Shown: one piece after another, positions 47,390 to 59,960 of the stretch
How positions within the stretch are numbered: the first letter of the stretch is position 1
How the letters are laid out: every line of letters begins with the position of its first letter
Origin: Nageia nagi
Taxonomy: Eukaryota; Pinophyta
Assembly (NCBI GenBank): GCA_050084985.1
Contig: JBITNC010000001.1
Span: 176,700,001 to 176,764,000, forward strand
DNA: 64,000 nucleotides
Direction: 5' to 3'
Made by a program: the position numbers and the translations under genes
The notes under the pieces: generated by a model
What the model saw: only the letters and a program-made list of their open reading frames with translations
Database searches by the model: none
What the model was told of the DNA's origin: nothing

Positions 47390-48198
47390 AGAGATTTGTT
47401 GGGGATTTGGTACCATATACAAAGGATTTTTTTTGGTAAAGTGATATGTATTTTATTTGTAATATACCCTACTACCTTAATTTCACTTGATAATATCTCT
47501 ATTTTTTTTTATAGATCTCTTGTGTTTCTGGGTATGATCTACCTCCTACAAGAAAAGCATGTACCCTTTTTCAAATTCAATCCAACTACATCTAGATTTT
47601 TTCTTAATCCCTTTATCCTTTTTCAACTTTAATCTAACTACATCCATGACATATCTTGTAATCATTGAATTCTAAGAGATGGCATTTCTCTATTGCATTG
47701 TTTCAAATAGTACATAGGATTTGTGCATATTCCCAAAATTAGTATATATGTTAATCAAGGATTTGGAAGGAATATGTTGGATTTTATATTTTTGCCATAT
47801 TTTCCATGCACATTTATTAAGGTATTTTGATAATAGAGTTAAAATCTTCCTCAAGGTAGCTTGCATGGTTAATGAGGTCAATAATGTCTGCATAATAATT
47901 AATCAAGAAACCCATTTTATGCATATCATGCATTCATTTCATTCCATGAGATTATGTATAAGTGTTGCATTTTCCTAATATAATTTCAAATTTCTTAAGA
48001 ATCCCAATCTTGGTATATCATATAATAATTAAACTCCATGAGATGGTGTCTATCTACTACATTTTGTTAAACAATACTTGATCATTTTGTATGTTCCCAA
48101 AATTAGAATACATATCTATCAAAACATTTATCACAATGATATTTGAGTGAAAACCACTTCTTAAGATGTTAAATTGGCACAAAGAGCAACATTAATTG
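47390..48198 (-). pseudogene. C-terminal half of a PPR-E gene, cut by Gypsy-B
   Basis: On the minus strand the text enters from the Gypsy-B insertion site and reads SGFHSNIIVINVLIDMYSN (about 48105-48162), then FGNIQNDQVLFNKM, ISWSLIII, SLINIYTNFGNMHKSYVLF (about 47695-47755), NAISWNSMITRYV, and an E-domain end KGIKKKSRCSWIEFEKGY (about 47555-47610), with a VDHTQKHKRSI tail. This is the normal C-terminal order of a PLS-E PPR protein. Stops and frameshifts make it non-functional. The upstream half continues at 63685 beyond the inserted element. Confidence 0.8.
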
Positions 48199-48847
48199 TG
48201 TAGAACCTAAATAATGTGATGGTGTAATTAATTTGGGGAATTACCACATGCATTATTTGGTCTATTAATTAGTTGAAATAAAGTGAGAATATGACAACAA
48301 ATGATTAAACATACAGGTTCATTCTATTAACATGCTTATTCAATCAATCAAGGAAAGACACAAGCAATATCATATGCATTAGTAATAGTACATCATTAAC
48401 ATCATGTTAATGATCAAATAACAGATGAGATAAAAGATGAAATGATAAACAAATAAATGATTTGTCAATATAACAGACATATGATAATATTTGAGATAAG
48501 ATATTTGCTTATTACAGACAAGAAGAATTTGCAAGTGTTTGATTTATAGATGATGTTTTAGTCCTTTGATTCTCTGTCCAATCTTCAATTGATAGAAGCC
48601 TCAAGTCTTCTATAATTTTCCCATTGTCTAGTCTCCTCTTGATGACAATCCTATCCTTCTTTGTATGTATTTAATGCCTTTATATAGGGATGCTTCTATT
48701 ATAGAATTTGAACCATTGTATAATTAACAAGGGTCAAATATATAGCCTACACCTCTTTTATACATTTTAAATCCCTTTTCAAATAATACATTATTAAGGG
48801 ATTAAAATGATTTATAACTAATAAAGTTCCATTTTGAGGTGTCTACA
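48199..48847 (-). repeat. Gypsy-B 3' LTR (649 bp)
   Basis: Plus-strand text TGTAGAACC ... GGTGTCTACA; pairs with 63030-63679. On the minus strand it also starts TGTAGACACC and ends TTCTACA. Confidence 0.88.
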
Positions 48848-48860
48848 TTTTCCCCTCTTT
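48848..48860 (-). other. Gypsy-B polypurine tract
   Basis: On the minus strand AAAGAGGGGAAAA lies directly before the 3' LTR, fixing the orientation of the element. Confidence 0.75.
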
Positions 48861-49425
48861 GGATATGTGATTGAAGCCATGAAATTACATGTCCAAAGAA
48901 GAAGTGTAGCCAAACCATAGAAGAAATTTTTTTGATCTTTTTGTTGATGCTTTCTTTTACTAAAGATGAATGATTGATGTTGAGGGACCTTATGTTGCCA
49001 CCCTTTTGTATTAGGTGCACCAAGAAAGATCCTTGATCATGTCTTTTCAAGAGTATCCAAGGAAAAAGCTGCTAAAGAAGCTATCTTTAGGAATATTGTT
49101 TAGATAACTATGAAAATCCATATCCAAGGTTGGAGATGGAAGATATTATTTGCCACCCTGATACTATTTCAATTATGAATATGGCCATTCTATTATGTTT
49201 GATACTCGAGAAATTGATGCACTCACATTCATGCCTCAAAATAGAGAGGTGATGATTTGAATGAGTGGAAATAATAAACTTCTATACACCGTTGGAGGCC
49301 CAACAGACTGTGAGCATGGCATTGGCACCTTGGTTTTGACTATAAGTATCTTCTATTTTTGTTGTATTTATGTACTTGAAATGAAATGTTAGTCAAAAAA
49401 TGATGAATGATGCATAGTAAGTTAT
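48861..49425 (-). other. Gypsy-B 3' untranslated segment
   Basis: No coding frame recognised between the polypurine tract and the tandem array. Confidence 0.5.
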
Positions 49426-49776
49426 TTCATCCATTGGAGATGATCCATTTTCAACATCTTGCTCACGGTTGCATCACTAATTTATCTTTTAAGTGAGTGA
49501 ACTCTCACTATCTGTATCAATGACCATTGATGATCATATGTTTGTATGTCTATGATCTAAATATAGTATCCTTTATATGGGTTTAAATCAAAAACCATGT
49601 GGATACATATTAAAATGTATCATCCATTAGAGATGATCCAATGTCAACAAATTACTCACAATTGTATTGCTAGTTTCTTTTAAGTGAGTGAACTCTCACA
49701 AGCCATATCATTGTCCATCAATGATCATACTTTTGTATGTATATGATCCAAAAATAGTATGCTTTATATGGTTTTA

Positions 49777-50025
49777 TGATAGGTTGGATAACTCCAAGAT
49801 CAAAAAACATTCTATTAGTGTAGAATATTATGTAAATACAATTTGATAGAGACTCTTCATGTTCACCTTCTTGGGTGACCTTTGAGATACATTGTAACTC
49901 CTCTTATTAGACAAGAAATGACTCTCTAAATTATAGCACACTCAAACCTACAAATTTACTAAATATAGTAAGTATATAATATAATACTAACTATACCATA
50001 ATCCTTAAGGATTAGGTGTCTAACA
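49777..50025 (-). repeat. Copia-2 3' LTR (249 bp)
   Basis: Plus-strand TGATAGGTTGG ... GTGTCTAACA, next to the purine tract. Confidence 0.9.
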
Positions 50026-50035
50026 TTCCCCCCTT
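50026..50035 (-). other. Copia-2 polypurine tract
   Basis: Minus-strand AAGGGGGGAA abuts the 3' LTR and overlaps the pol stop codon (50034-50036). Confidence 0.85.
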
Positions 50036-53000
50036 AATTTGAAGGGGAGTTGGTAAGTCCAAGCATCTTTTTGAACTTCTTGAACTTTTCTCTTCCAAGT
50101 GCCTTGGTGAAGATGCTCATTATTTGCTCATCTATGGGACAATATTTCAATTGAATTATCTTGACCTCTACATGATGTATAATCAAATGATACTTTGTGT
50201 TGATGTACTTTGTTCAATCATGAAACTTTGGATTCTTAGCCAATTGAATTGCAAAAATATTATCGATCAAAAGTGGAGTTGAATTCACCTATTTTTATTA
50301 TAAATATTCCTTTATCTTCTTGAGCCACATAATCTCCTTTGTTGCCTCTATAGTAGCCACATACTTTGCCTCTATAGTGGAATCTACTGGAATAAATTGC
50401 TTTTATGATCTCCAAGACATAGCTATCGATCTAAGTCTCATGGCATATCCTAAAGTTGAAACTCCTTTTTCTTTATCACCATCAAAGTTTGAATCACTAT
50501 ATCCAATAAATTTTAAGTTTAATACTTTGGAATACTTGATCCCTAATTCTTATGTGCCTTTCAAATATCAAAGAACTCTTTTTGCTGCATTCCAATGTCC
50601 TTCACATGATTTTTGCATAAATTAAGGGAGAATTTCAATCGTAAATGAAATGTCTGTTCTAGTTGTGGTTAGATATATGAGACTCCTAACAATTTGTCTA
50701 TACTTCATTTCATCCTTACATGCATTCACTTTAATAGATTTCAACTTAAAATTTTGTTCCATTGGAGTGGAAAGGGGATTACAATCTATCATGCCAAATC
50801 TATTCAACAATTCTCCAATGTACTTTCTTTGGGAAATGAAAATGTACTTTGGGTTTTATGTCACTTAAATGCCCAAATAGTAATGAATTTGTCCCATATA
50901 TATCATTTAAAAACCTCTCTTCAAATCTTGTTTCATGGATGCAATGTAACTTTCATTATTCCTTGTTATCGAAAGATCATCTACATATACCATAAAGTAT
51001 ACAACAATTTTGCCAATTTTTCTAACAAATAAAGATGCATCATCCAAATTAAAGTGTTAAAAGTTTATCTTAAAGAGATGCTTAGTAAGTTTTTCATACC
51101 AAGTGTGAGGATATTATTTTAGGCCATACAAGGACTTGATAAGCTTACAAACTTTTTGTTCCTAACCCTTCACTATAAATCCTTTTGGTTGTCTCATGTA
51201 CACATTTTCTTTCAAATCACCATTCAAGAAAGCAATATTCACATCCATGTGATGAACTTTCCATCCATGCTAAGCTAACATTTCCAATAAAGAATGAATA
51301 GTAGCCCATTTTTCTATGGGAGCAAAGATTTCATCATAATCAATACCTTCTTTCTATGTAAAACCCTTTGTTACAAGCCTCGCTTTGTGTTTCTCAAGTG
51401 AGCCATCTAATTAGTATTTGTTATTATAGACCCATTTGCATCTAATAGGTTTGGTTCCATATGGAGGATCCACCAAATTCCATGTCCCATTCTTAATGAG
51501 AACATCATACTCCTTCTTCATAGCATCCTTCTAGACATCATGAGAAAAAAGATTATTTAAAAGAAGTCAACTCATAATCAGTAGAGAAATTCAATTCATA
51601 ATAAAACAAACATTCCATATCCTCAATATCATCACTTAAATCTGAATCCTCTACTGCTCCATATTTAATTCTATTTCAATAGGAATTGCTAGTTCTTGTA
51701 TTTCCAACTTCATCAAGATGAACACTCTCAAGTTTTAGAGAGCCACTTAGGAATCTTCTATAATGTTTTTGGTTGCTCAAAAAGTTGAGGAGGTTCTTCA
51801 TCCTCGTTAAGACTCAACCTATTAAACCCTTCAATCACATCATCCAAAGGAGCTTTTAGAATTGATAAAGAGGAAGGATCATCCTATGATGGAGGAGGTG
51901 CTTGTACTACTTAAACAAGTGCAACTACTAGATCGAACACTTTTGAAATAGGTACAAGTGGTCTAGATTCTAATGATTGATCCAATATAAGGATCCCCCC
52001 TCAATATTTGTAATCTCATAATCATGTTCAAAGAAATTATTTCCATAGGTAAACTTATCAAGGTGATTAAGCTTTTGTTCAATAGTCAAGTCACTCTTGG
52101 AACATTCCAAAAAAATGATATCCCTTGTAAAGAGGAACTTTTTGTTTACCTCATCATAAAGCTTAAACCCTTGGTAGTATCTGAGTACCCTAAGAAAATA
52201 CATTTTTGACTCCTGGCACTAAGTTTTTTTATTTATACCTAAGGGACTAGGACATAGCAAGTGGAAGCAAAAACCATGAGATGTCAAACCAAAGGAACAT
52301 GGCCAAACCACATTTCATACAAAGTCTTATCATCAAGAGCATGAGATGGACATCTATTTCCAACATACACTGCATAAGCAACTACATCACCCCAAAACAT
52401 CTTCTTCACATTTTTAAAAAACAACATTATGTCATATTCAACAAAGTTATATTCATTCTTTTAGCTACACCATTCTATTGCAAATTATAGGGAATAATTA
52501 TTTGATGCTTGATTCCATGCTGAATAAGATAGTTCTTGAATATAACTGAAGTGTATTCACCCCCATTATTAGAATTAAGTGTTCCAATATGAGCATTTGC
52601 TTCTTTCTCAATCATCACATGAAATTCTTTAAATTTTGCAAAATATTCAAATTTGTTCTTTAACAAATACACCCAACACATCCTAGAGTAATCATTTATG
52701 AGGATCATGATATATTTATTTCCAATAGTAAAAGGGATAGGCAATGGACCACACAAATCAAAGTGTATGAGTTCTAGTTTTTTACATGCTCTAAAATTTG
52801 AATCATGAAAAGGTTGTTTGATATGCTTTCCTAAGACACATGCTTCAAAAGGTTCTATGTTCTTAGGAATAGTAGGCAATCCTAAAAAATCTCTCTATTT
52901 CAACAAAATAAGATCATCAAAATTGAGATGGCCAAATCTTGCATGCCACAAAAGACTAAATGAAAGAGTATGTTTTTCTTGATGGGTGAGATAAGCATAA

Positions 53001-53400
53001 TTTTGTGATTTTACAAAACTTCCATGCATCTTCAATATCTTCTCATCCTCCCTACTAGTCATCACCACTTTATTTTTGGAATACCTCCTTATCTCCACAA
53101 TACCATCGAACATATGAATAGAGTGTCGTTGTTATCGAATGAGCATAAGACATAGCAAGTTCCTTCACAATTGAGGAAGATAGAGCACATTTAAAAGAAC
53201 CATATCTAGAAGGCCTAGCAATTTGAGTCTCATAGTACCAATACCCAAAGGTTTGATACAATATTTGTTAGAAAAATATATTACATCATCAATGTTGGTA
53301 TTCATCTCTTTAAAAAATTCTCTTCAAAAGGTCATGTGATGTAGCACCAGTATCAAGCAACCATGCATCCTCCCAAGATGCAAATGAAGTATTACATAAA
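50034..53400 (-). pseudogene. Copia-2 protease-integrase-reverse transcriptase-RNase H, inactivated
   Basis: Minus strand, from high to low coordinates. The protease site LLDTGATSHD is intact (DTGAT at 53340-53354). The pre-integrase domain shows LLWHARFGHLNFDDL (about 52905-52950) and CVLGKH. The integrase has IHFDLCGPL, but the second catalytic position reads NSNNGGEYTS (Asp changed to Asn) and the third reads NGVAKRMN (Glu changed to Lys). The reverse transcriptase shows MDVNIAFLNGDL, SLYGLK and YVDDL (50973-50987). RNase H shows YSDSNFDGD and LLIDNIFAIQLAKNP. Many in-frame stops interrupt, largely at Gln and Trp positions. The 63-codon open stretch at 50622-50810 is the piece between reverse transcriptase and RNase H. 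The frame ends SPSN-stop right at the purine tract. Confidence 0.9.
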
Positions 53401-53469
53401 TTTTTAATGGTATTGTTAAAATATGCTATAAAATAATGAGAAAAATAAGAATTCTTACTCTTGTCTTGA

Positions 53470-54340
53470 TCCTATATTTCATTCCTTTCTTTGATCTTGT
53501 CCCATGGAGTGCAACAGGTATTAGCTTCATGGCCTTGTCTATCATATCTTTTACAATGGAGATTGTTCCTCTCATCATGATCACTTTGATTAGATCTACC
53601 CCTTGCCTCTATAATTCCTCCTACCATGACCATGGTTTCTCCTTTCACCTCAAGAAGAATCATGTACAACATTCTTTCCCTTTTGAGCAATGCATAATGT
53701 GTCTGAAGTAGAATCACTAGTTTTCTTGCCAAATGCCTTCTCACATTTTGCAATCTTATCTGCCAAAGTATCAAATGTGAGAGACTTTAAGTTACCACTA
53801 GCTTGCAACGATTCAAGATAATTTGAGTAGGTGGGATAAAATACCTTAATCAAAGCTACAAGAGCAATATCAATCTTCACATGTATAGAGTTAATGTCAT
53901 GCATTATTTCTCTAATGTCTAAAATTAATGCCATGGGATCATCATTCTTTAACTCAAGATTAAAGAGTTTCAACTAAAGCTGGATCAATTCTAATTCAAA
54001 ATGGGAGTTAAATAAATCTTTGAGTTTCTTTAGTGCATTCCAAGCATCATCAATATAGCTAATATCTTGGTTAATCTCCTCACTAATCGAAGAAGTAATC
54101 AAAGCATATGCTTTCCTATTTTTCATGTTCCAAACTGCAAGCTCCTTGGCATCAGTTAGTTTGGTAGGTTGGTTAACAAAGTCACAAATGCCAACCCAAA
54201 AATCATTGAAAATTAAAGTATGCTTTATTTTCCTAGACCACTCTCACCAATTTTCTTTTACAGTTAAAACAACACCAACAATACTCACAAGGGAATGTAT
54301 TTTTGAAATAGAAACTTCAAGCTTTATTTAATTACCTTTT
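53470..54340 (-). pseudogene. Copia-2 gag with altered zinc knuckle
   Basis: The minus-strand text gives a UBN2-type gag: IFNDFWVGICDFVNQP near 54170-54220, AVWNMKNRKAYALITSSI near 54085-54140, DDAWNALKKLKDLF near 54010-54050, and SLTFDTLADKIAKCEKAFG near 53725-53785. The CCHC knuckle near 53520-53560 reads CKRYDRQGHEANTC, with the second Cys replaced by Tyr. Frameshift near 53700 and at least one stop near 53972. Confidence 0.85.
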
Positions 54341-55836
54341 TTAAACTTTTACAATGCCAAATATTTCACACACTTTATCAAAAATAATAATGTTCACAAT
54401 ACATGAATATTATTTTTGCTCACACTACACCAAAAATTGCAAAAAGAAGATCTCAAAAGAGATTTATTACATCACACATCTCTGCTTATGAGGAGGATTC
54501 CTTCTAGGAGGCTTGCTTTGAGGAGATGGCAAGGTGAAAGTAGAGGTAGCATAAAATATCTCAACAACAAAATATTTATCTTCATTGTCTTCAAAATAAA
54601 AAAAATAACATATTTCCAAGTCTGATTTTATTTTTTCAACTTTAAGGGTAACACAATACTCCAAGGTGTGGAATCCCTCAATTATGCCAAATTCACCAAA
54701 ATTTGAATCAAATGTTAAACCATATTTGCTAATATATTTTTTAATTTATATCTAAAAATAGTATCCATCCAATGACATAACTAAAATTTTCTCTAAATTC
54801 TATACTCAACAAAAAAAATTCATTGAAAAAGGAGCTCATTACACCAAGTTATGGCCAAAAAGTCTTCAAAAATAAAAAAACCTGAAAATGAATTAATTTG
54901 CTGTTGATTGTGCTTAAAAATTACTTATTGTATGCCGATTGAGATGGTCAAATTCATGTTTGGATAGGTAAAATCAGTGTGTGCCACATGTCTATGTAAA
55001 GATTAAATTTCAAAGTGTTGGGGGGCATACATATGTTAGTTTGAATAGCTCTATTAGATTGGCATGTCAGGGTGGGCATGCAAGAAGTTAGAATGGGCAT
55101 GTTTGGAAGAGTTGGGGGATATTTTAGAGTTTGGGGATGAGAGAAAACATGGTGGAAGATAGTTTTGGTGGGTCATGTAGAAAAAGTATTACATGTAAGG
55201 GCATGCTAGGAAGTGTGTTGGGGAGGCATGCACAGTCAAAGGAAGGGCATACTAACTCAAATGAACATGCAAGAAGTTTTGGATAAATGCATAGGGGTTG
55301 ATGGAAGGTGCTCAAAAAATGTGGATGCATAATTATTTTGAGGGGTGTATATTGTTATAGGGGTAAAATACATAAGGGGAAATGTGTATAGGGTTTTAAG
55401 AGGAGTTTTTGAACTACATACGGTAGACAAAGAGTTGAAACACAAGGGTAGATACACTAGAGATTATGCTAATAGACTTCGAATATGTGCAAGGATATCT
55501 TTGGAGATTAAGAAAAGAAATATACTTCTATTCAACTCAATAAAAAATACTATACCATTCAAATAAAAACCTCCAAATTTTCAAATGCAACAACTAAAAG
55601 AACCAATCATAGGTACTTACATAACTATAATCTTCAAATTGAGATAACTTCTCCAAAACTACACCAAATATTCTCATTCAAAAGGCAAAAGTGTTCCTCT
55701 TGCAAATGGGTATCCAAATATGTGCTTAGAATTGGATTTTGGTGCTCATTTTTGAATAAAAAAGGAAGCAAAATTTTGGATAGATTTTGGCTTTTTTTGA
55801 TCACTTTCATGGAGTTAGAGAAAGCAAAAAACTCAA
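54341..55836 (-). other. Copia-2 leader
   Basis: About 1.5 kb between the primer-binding site and gag with no recognisable protein. It is purine-rich on the plus strand around 55010-55450. Nothing else seen. Confidence 0.5.
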
Positions 55837-55837
55837 G

Positions 55838-55850
55838 GCTTTGATACCAA
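55838..55850 (-). other. Copia-2 primer-binding site
   Basis: Minus-strand TTGGTATCAAAGC starts directly after the 5' LTR; it matches the initiator-Met type with one change. Confidence 0.85.
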
Positions 55851-56099
55851 TGATAGGTTAGATAACTCCAAGATCAATAAGCATTCTATTAGTGTAGAAT
55901 ATTATGTAAATACAGTTTGAGAGAGACTCTTCATGTTCACCTTCTTTGGTGACCTTTGAGTTACATTTTAATTCTTCTTATTCTAAAAGAAATGACTCTC
56001 TAAATTTTAGCACACTCAAAGCTACAAATTTACTAAATATAGTAAGTATCTAATACTATAATAATTATACCATAACCTTTAAGGATTGGGTGTCTAAAA
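55851..56099 (-). repeat. Copia-2 5' LTR (249 bp)
   Basis: Plus-strand TGATAGGTTAG ... TGTCTAAAA; same length as the other copy, 24 mismatches. Confidence 0.9.
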
Positions 56100-56470
56100 A
56101 TTTAAAGCAAAAACCATGTGGATACATAGTAAAATGTATTATCCATTGGAGATGATCCAATGTCAACAAATTACTCATGATTGTATTATCAGCTTACTTT
56201 TAAGTGAGTGAACTCTCATTAGCCGTATCATTGGCCATCGATGATCATACATTTGTATGTCTATGATTCAAAGAAAATATGTTTTAAATGGGTTTAAAGA
56301 AAAAACCATGTGGATACATAGTAAAATATATCATCCATTAGAGATGATCCAATGTCAACAAATTACTCATGGTTTTATCGATAGTTTACTTTTAAGCAAG
56401 TGAACTCTCACTAGCCATATCGTTGGCCATTGAAGATCATGTATTTTTATGTCCATGATCTAGATACATT

Positions 56471-57899
56471 AACCATGGAAAGCAAGGATGAAATAAATAC
56501 AATATATTAGAATATGTTGAGCTAGAATAATGAAGTTCATGATATTCAAACATGTAAAGATCTAAGAGCTAGAGTTTAATTTTCCACCAAGGGTGTATGC
56601 CATTGGTGCCATGAAAATAGGTCAATGTATGCTATTGATGTTGTGTATGCAATCTTCCACACTACTAACATCATAGGAAATTTCAAATTTGGATCAAATA
56701 AAATTATCTTAAATTTTGTTAGCCAAATTCTATCGATTCATCATACTTATAGCTGAATATGAGATTGCCCTAGGTGATGCCCAAAAAAAAGGGTAAGGGA
56801 AGCCATATTATCATATGTGTGATGCCAAGATGGGAGAAATGTAATGTATAATGTAGAGCAAAGTCTAGAAGGGGAGATAATGCCCCATCATTCTGCATAT
56901 TTCTTCATGCTAACTTTAGGTCAACCAATAGATGTTGATTTATTCACTTGGCATGTGTTAATCCATGTTAACAAATATCAACCTTTATAAATGTGAAATT
57001 ATCATGCTTAATAATGTCAAATGAAAAGATAAAAACAAAATATTTGTACCTCATGATGGGAGCATAATTGCAGTACTGATACTCATGTCAAAAAGGTGCA
57101 ATTAAGGATAAGTACTAGAGGATTTTTAATCATTTCAGTAACTTACAAATATTTATGCCTCTAGTACCCTTATGTGTGCAATCTATCAATACCAAAAATA
57201 AGTGGAAAATATATTCTAATTAAACATTACCTTCTTATTTCATCATATCTTGAAAATATCATGGGCCTGGAGCTACCTAGGAGCAATTTTCTTGAAGGTA
57301 TAATTTTACCCTATCAAATGACTAAAACCAAGTATACATAATTCAAGTTTTTTTAATTGAATATCATAAATAAGAACTAATTATCATATCAAATTAATGA
57401 AAATAGATTAGATGCATTGGAAACTCACCAAAATAGCAAATTAGCATGCCATTGGTGCCCTAAACCCAATATAAATTTTAATGAAAAATACAAATTAAGA
57501 AATACTTAGTTGGTACATGTGGGAATCATTCAAATAAATTCTAAGAATAAATTAGATTCAAGTTCCATTAATAGCACATACAACTCAAATAATTGGACTC
57601 CATCAGTGTCATAGAAATAACAATTTTTAGTATCCAAAAAAGGATGGGAGGGAAAATAAAACCTCCACATAAGAATGTAGAAACTATATGGAAAAAAAGA
57701 AATGATGTGTTAATTTGAGTGACAAATTTAACCTATAAAATAAAAATATTTAGAAAAAATAATTCATTTTGAATTTTATGCCTTTGCCATTTGGAGCACT
57801 GATAGGTAGGCATCGATTCCTTGCTAACCCAACCAAATTTGCCACCTTGCAAACAATATTGCATTATTAGAGTGTTTGCTCCATTTCTAATTTTAGCAC
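56471..57899. other. Gypsy-B internal sequence without readable protein
   Basis: No recognisable frame on either strand; AT-rich and decayed. The upstream (N-terminal) part of the PMD frame may begin in here. Confidence 0.4.
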
Positions 57900-59960
57900 A
57901 ACTAATGAATTAGCAAGAGGATGAATATAAAGGATTTATGACTCTCAAGGAATGGTTTTCATTGATTGGAGGATTATCCAGTGACCAATCATAGGAAGGA
58001 TAGGTCATCTAGCAGAGTATCTCCATAGTTTGCTAGTCGAGCATGCATTAAGTAGATCCAAAATCTATATGTTTGATATTCATGAGTGTAGAGGAAAGAC
58101 TAACATACCCTTGTGCTACCTTACAAGATCATAATGGGTTAATTCAAGGTAGGTTGATGAGGAATACAACATTAGATCTAACCTGACCTTCCCATGAACT
58201 TAACAATAAGACAATATTCTAGATCGATGCTAGTTAATAGATCTTAGATACATAGGGATAGTACAAGTGGATATACCTCTTCTCACTACCTTGGTTGAGA
58301 TATGGGATTAGGATTGGTTCTCACTTCACCTTTCCATTTATGAAATGATAGTAACTTTGGAGGATGTGTACCAAATTTGGGGTATACCCATTAGGGGTGG
58401 TTTGATATATTAGTGTGAGAGGGGGGATGATAACATCGATGAGGCTATGTTTATGGTTGATAGGATCAGATGACCATGACTGGGATCACCAATTAGTGTG
58501 ACTTGTAGAGGTTTGGAGGTTTGTTAGAGTAGGGATACACCTAATATTACATGTGGTGATGATTATTACCACCTATCTATGTCTTGATAAAAGCCATTTG
58601 ACTTTTCCTCTTAGGTTGACATGGATATTATGAGAGATATGTGCTCAAGGGTGATAGTTTGTATGTGGGAAAATAGTACTAACATAGCTTTATAGAGATT
58701 TGTATTCATTCATCATCATTGATAAAGTCAATATGATGATTGCTCATGTTAGTCTCCTACAAGTCTATGCCTATGAGCACAACTTAGTTATAATTCCAAT
58801 GGGATTGTAGAGGGTGAGAGAGGACCCATAAAACATGGCCATAGCATGTTGGATTGGTCCATTAGGCAAATATAGGCCTCCTCAATCCATGGAGGAAAAG
58901 AGGAGATACATCAATGACCTATAGGAGGTAGACATCATATGGATGTACTATGCTAACTATGTGTGGCATGGGGATGCTCATCATTTGGCATGGGTGAGGT
59001 AGCCCCACTTCTTTTAGACAAGGTGAAAGATAGTTGAGACATATCATCCAAAGCAGGTGTTGAGATAGTTTGAGATATAGTAGCCAATTCCAATAGTGCC
59101 CCCAATGTGCCATTGATACACAATTGAAAAAGATATTCTTGATGGGTGCAGGATATGCCAATGTAGATGATAGGATGGTTATAGCCTCTAGTAGAGGATG
59201 TTTTTATGGAGGTAGCCATGGCTCCCAAGGTTTCCTCTAATTATGTAGCATGGTGGAAAGATATGCATCTAGGCCCTTTGGGCCTAGATGAGTCAAATAG
59301 TGGGAGTCATGATGCAGTAAGCCTATCATCAGAGGAGGATGATCAGATGAATGTAGATAATCCTATCCATGATGGTCATCCAATAGTAGGGGGATTAGAG
59401 GTGCTAGCAGTAGTTTCCCTTGCTCCAAGTATGAAGGATTCTTCTCTTAATGCTTCATGATTTTTGAATATTTCAATATAGCTAATGAGAGAGTAAATGG
59501 TATTATTTATGATATGGCAGGGGTGTCAAATGCACAAGTTTTAGCTGTGAAGGCTAAGCTAGCTAGAATGAGGCCAATGGAGGTTGAGGTGACATGTCTC
59601 CATCCATTGGAGGTGGAATTGGCTATGGTGAGGTTTATAATGGTGATTCAATATGCAAAGGTGGTTTCAATATCTCAAATAATGAAGGGTATTTATGACA
59701 AGCTTACCATGCTCCCACCAGATCAGTAGTGGGCATTTATGCAAAGCTAGCATGATCAAATTGTAGCATAAGCTCTAGAGATATCTAGATTATAGGCCAA
59801 GTATATAAGGGCCAAGACACTTTTGGAGACTCATGGACTCACAATGAGTGATATCTTAGGCAAAATATCTATATATGGAGTGATTGGTAGTGGTAGGAGA
59901 GTATGATCTAGGAGTGAGGCATCTAGTAGTGGTGCTAGTGCCCACCTATAGGGGTGTAGA
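57900..59960 (+). pseudogene. Plant mobile domain protein remnant, antisense inside Gypsy-B
   Basis: On the plus strand, opposite to Gypsy-B, there is a decayed PMD protein. A signature block LVEIWD..WFSLHLSIYEM precedes TLEDVYQIWGIPIRG (58354-58398), the strongest hallmark of the domain. VDMDIMRDMCSRVIVCMWEN follows near 58616-58675. Downstream, at 59206-59730, two consecutive open frames give an acidic, Ser-rich linker (SGSHDAVSLSSEEDDQMN) and an Ala/Met/Val-rich helical segment that may be a coiled coil. Roughly a dozen stops interrupt the 2 kb. The domain is plant-specific and found both in host silencing proteins and in transposons. Its antisense place between gag and the 3' repeats fits the extra antisense frames reported for some Tat-group gypsy elements. 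Confidence 0.75.

Larger units (their letters stand above)
49777..56099 (-). mobile_element. Complete Ty1/copia retrotransposon (Copia-2), nested in the Gypsy-B tandem array
   Basis: Two 249-bp LTRs (49777-50025 and 55851-56099) are about 90% identical (24 differences). On the minus strand they start TGTTAGACACC (one copy changed to TTTTAG) and end CCTATCA. The primer-binding site, polypurine tract, gag, protease, integrase, reverse transcriptase and RNase H all read on the minus strand in copia order. Flanks TTTTA and ATTTA are consistent with a decayed 5-bp duplication of GTTTA, as judged from the intact neighbouring repeat unit. Every coding part contains stops. It must be younger than Gypsy-B, because it interrupts one of Gypsy-B's tandem units. 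Confidence 0.92.
49426..56470. repeat. 192-bp tandem array (four units) split by Copia-2
   Basis: Units begin at 49426, 49619, 56138 and 56330. All contain TTATCCATTRGAGATGATCCA or close variants, TTTTAAGTGAGTGAACTCTC, GATGATCATA..TTTGTATG, and a CCATGTGGATACAT junction. The first spacing is 193 bp and the last 192 bp. The second unit is broken at 49776 and resumes at 56100 after Copia-2. The fourth is incomplete and fades near 56470. It lies between the PMD frame and the polypurine tract, the position where Tat-type gypsy elements often carry tandem repeats. Confidence 0.85.
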
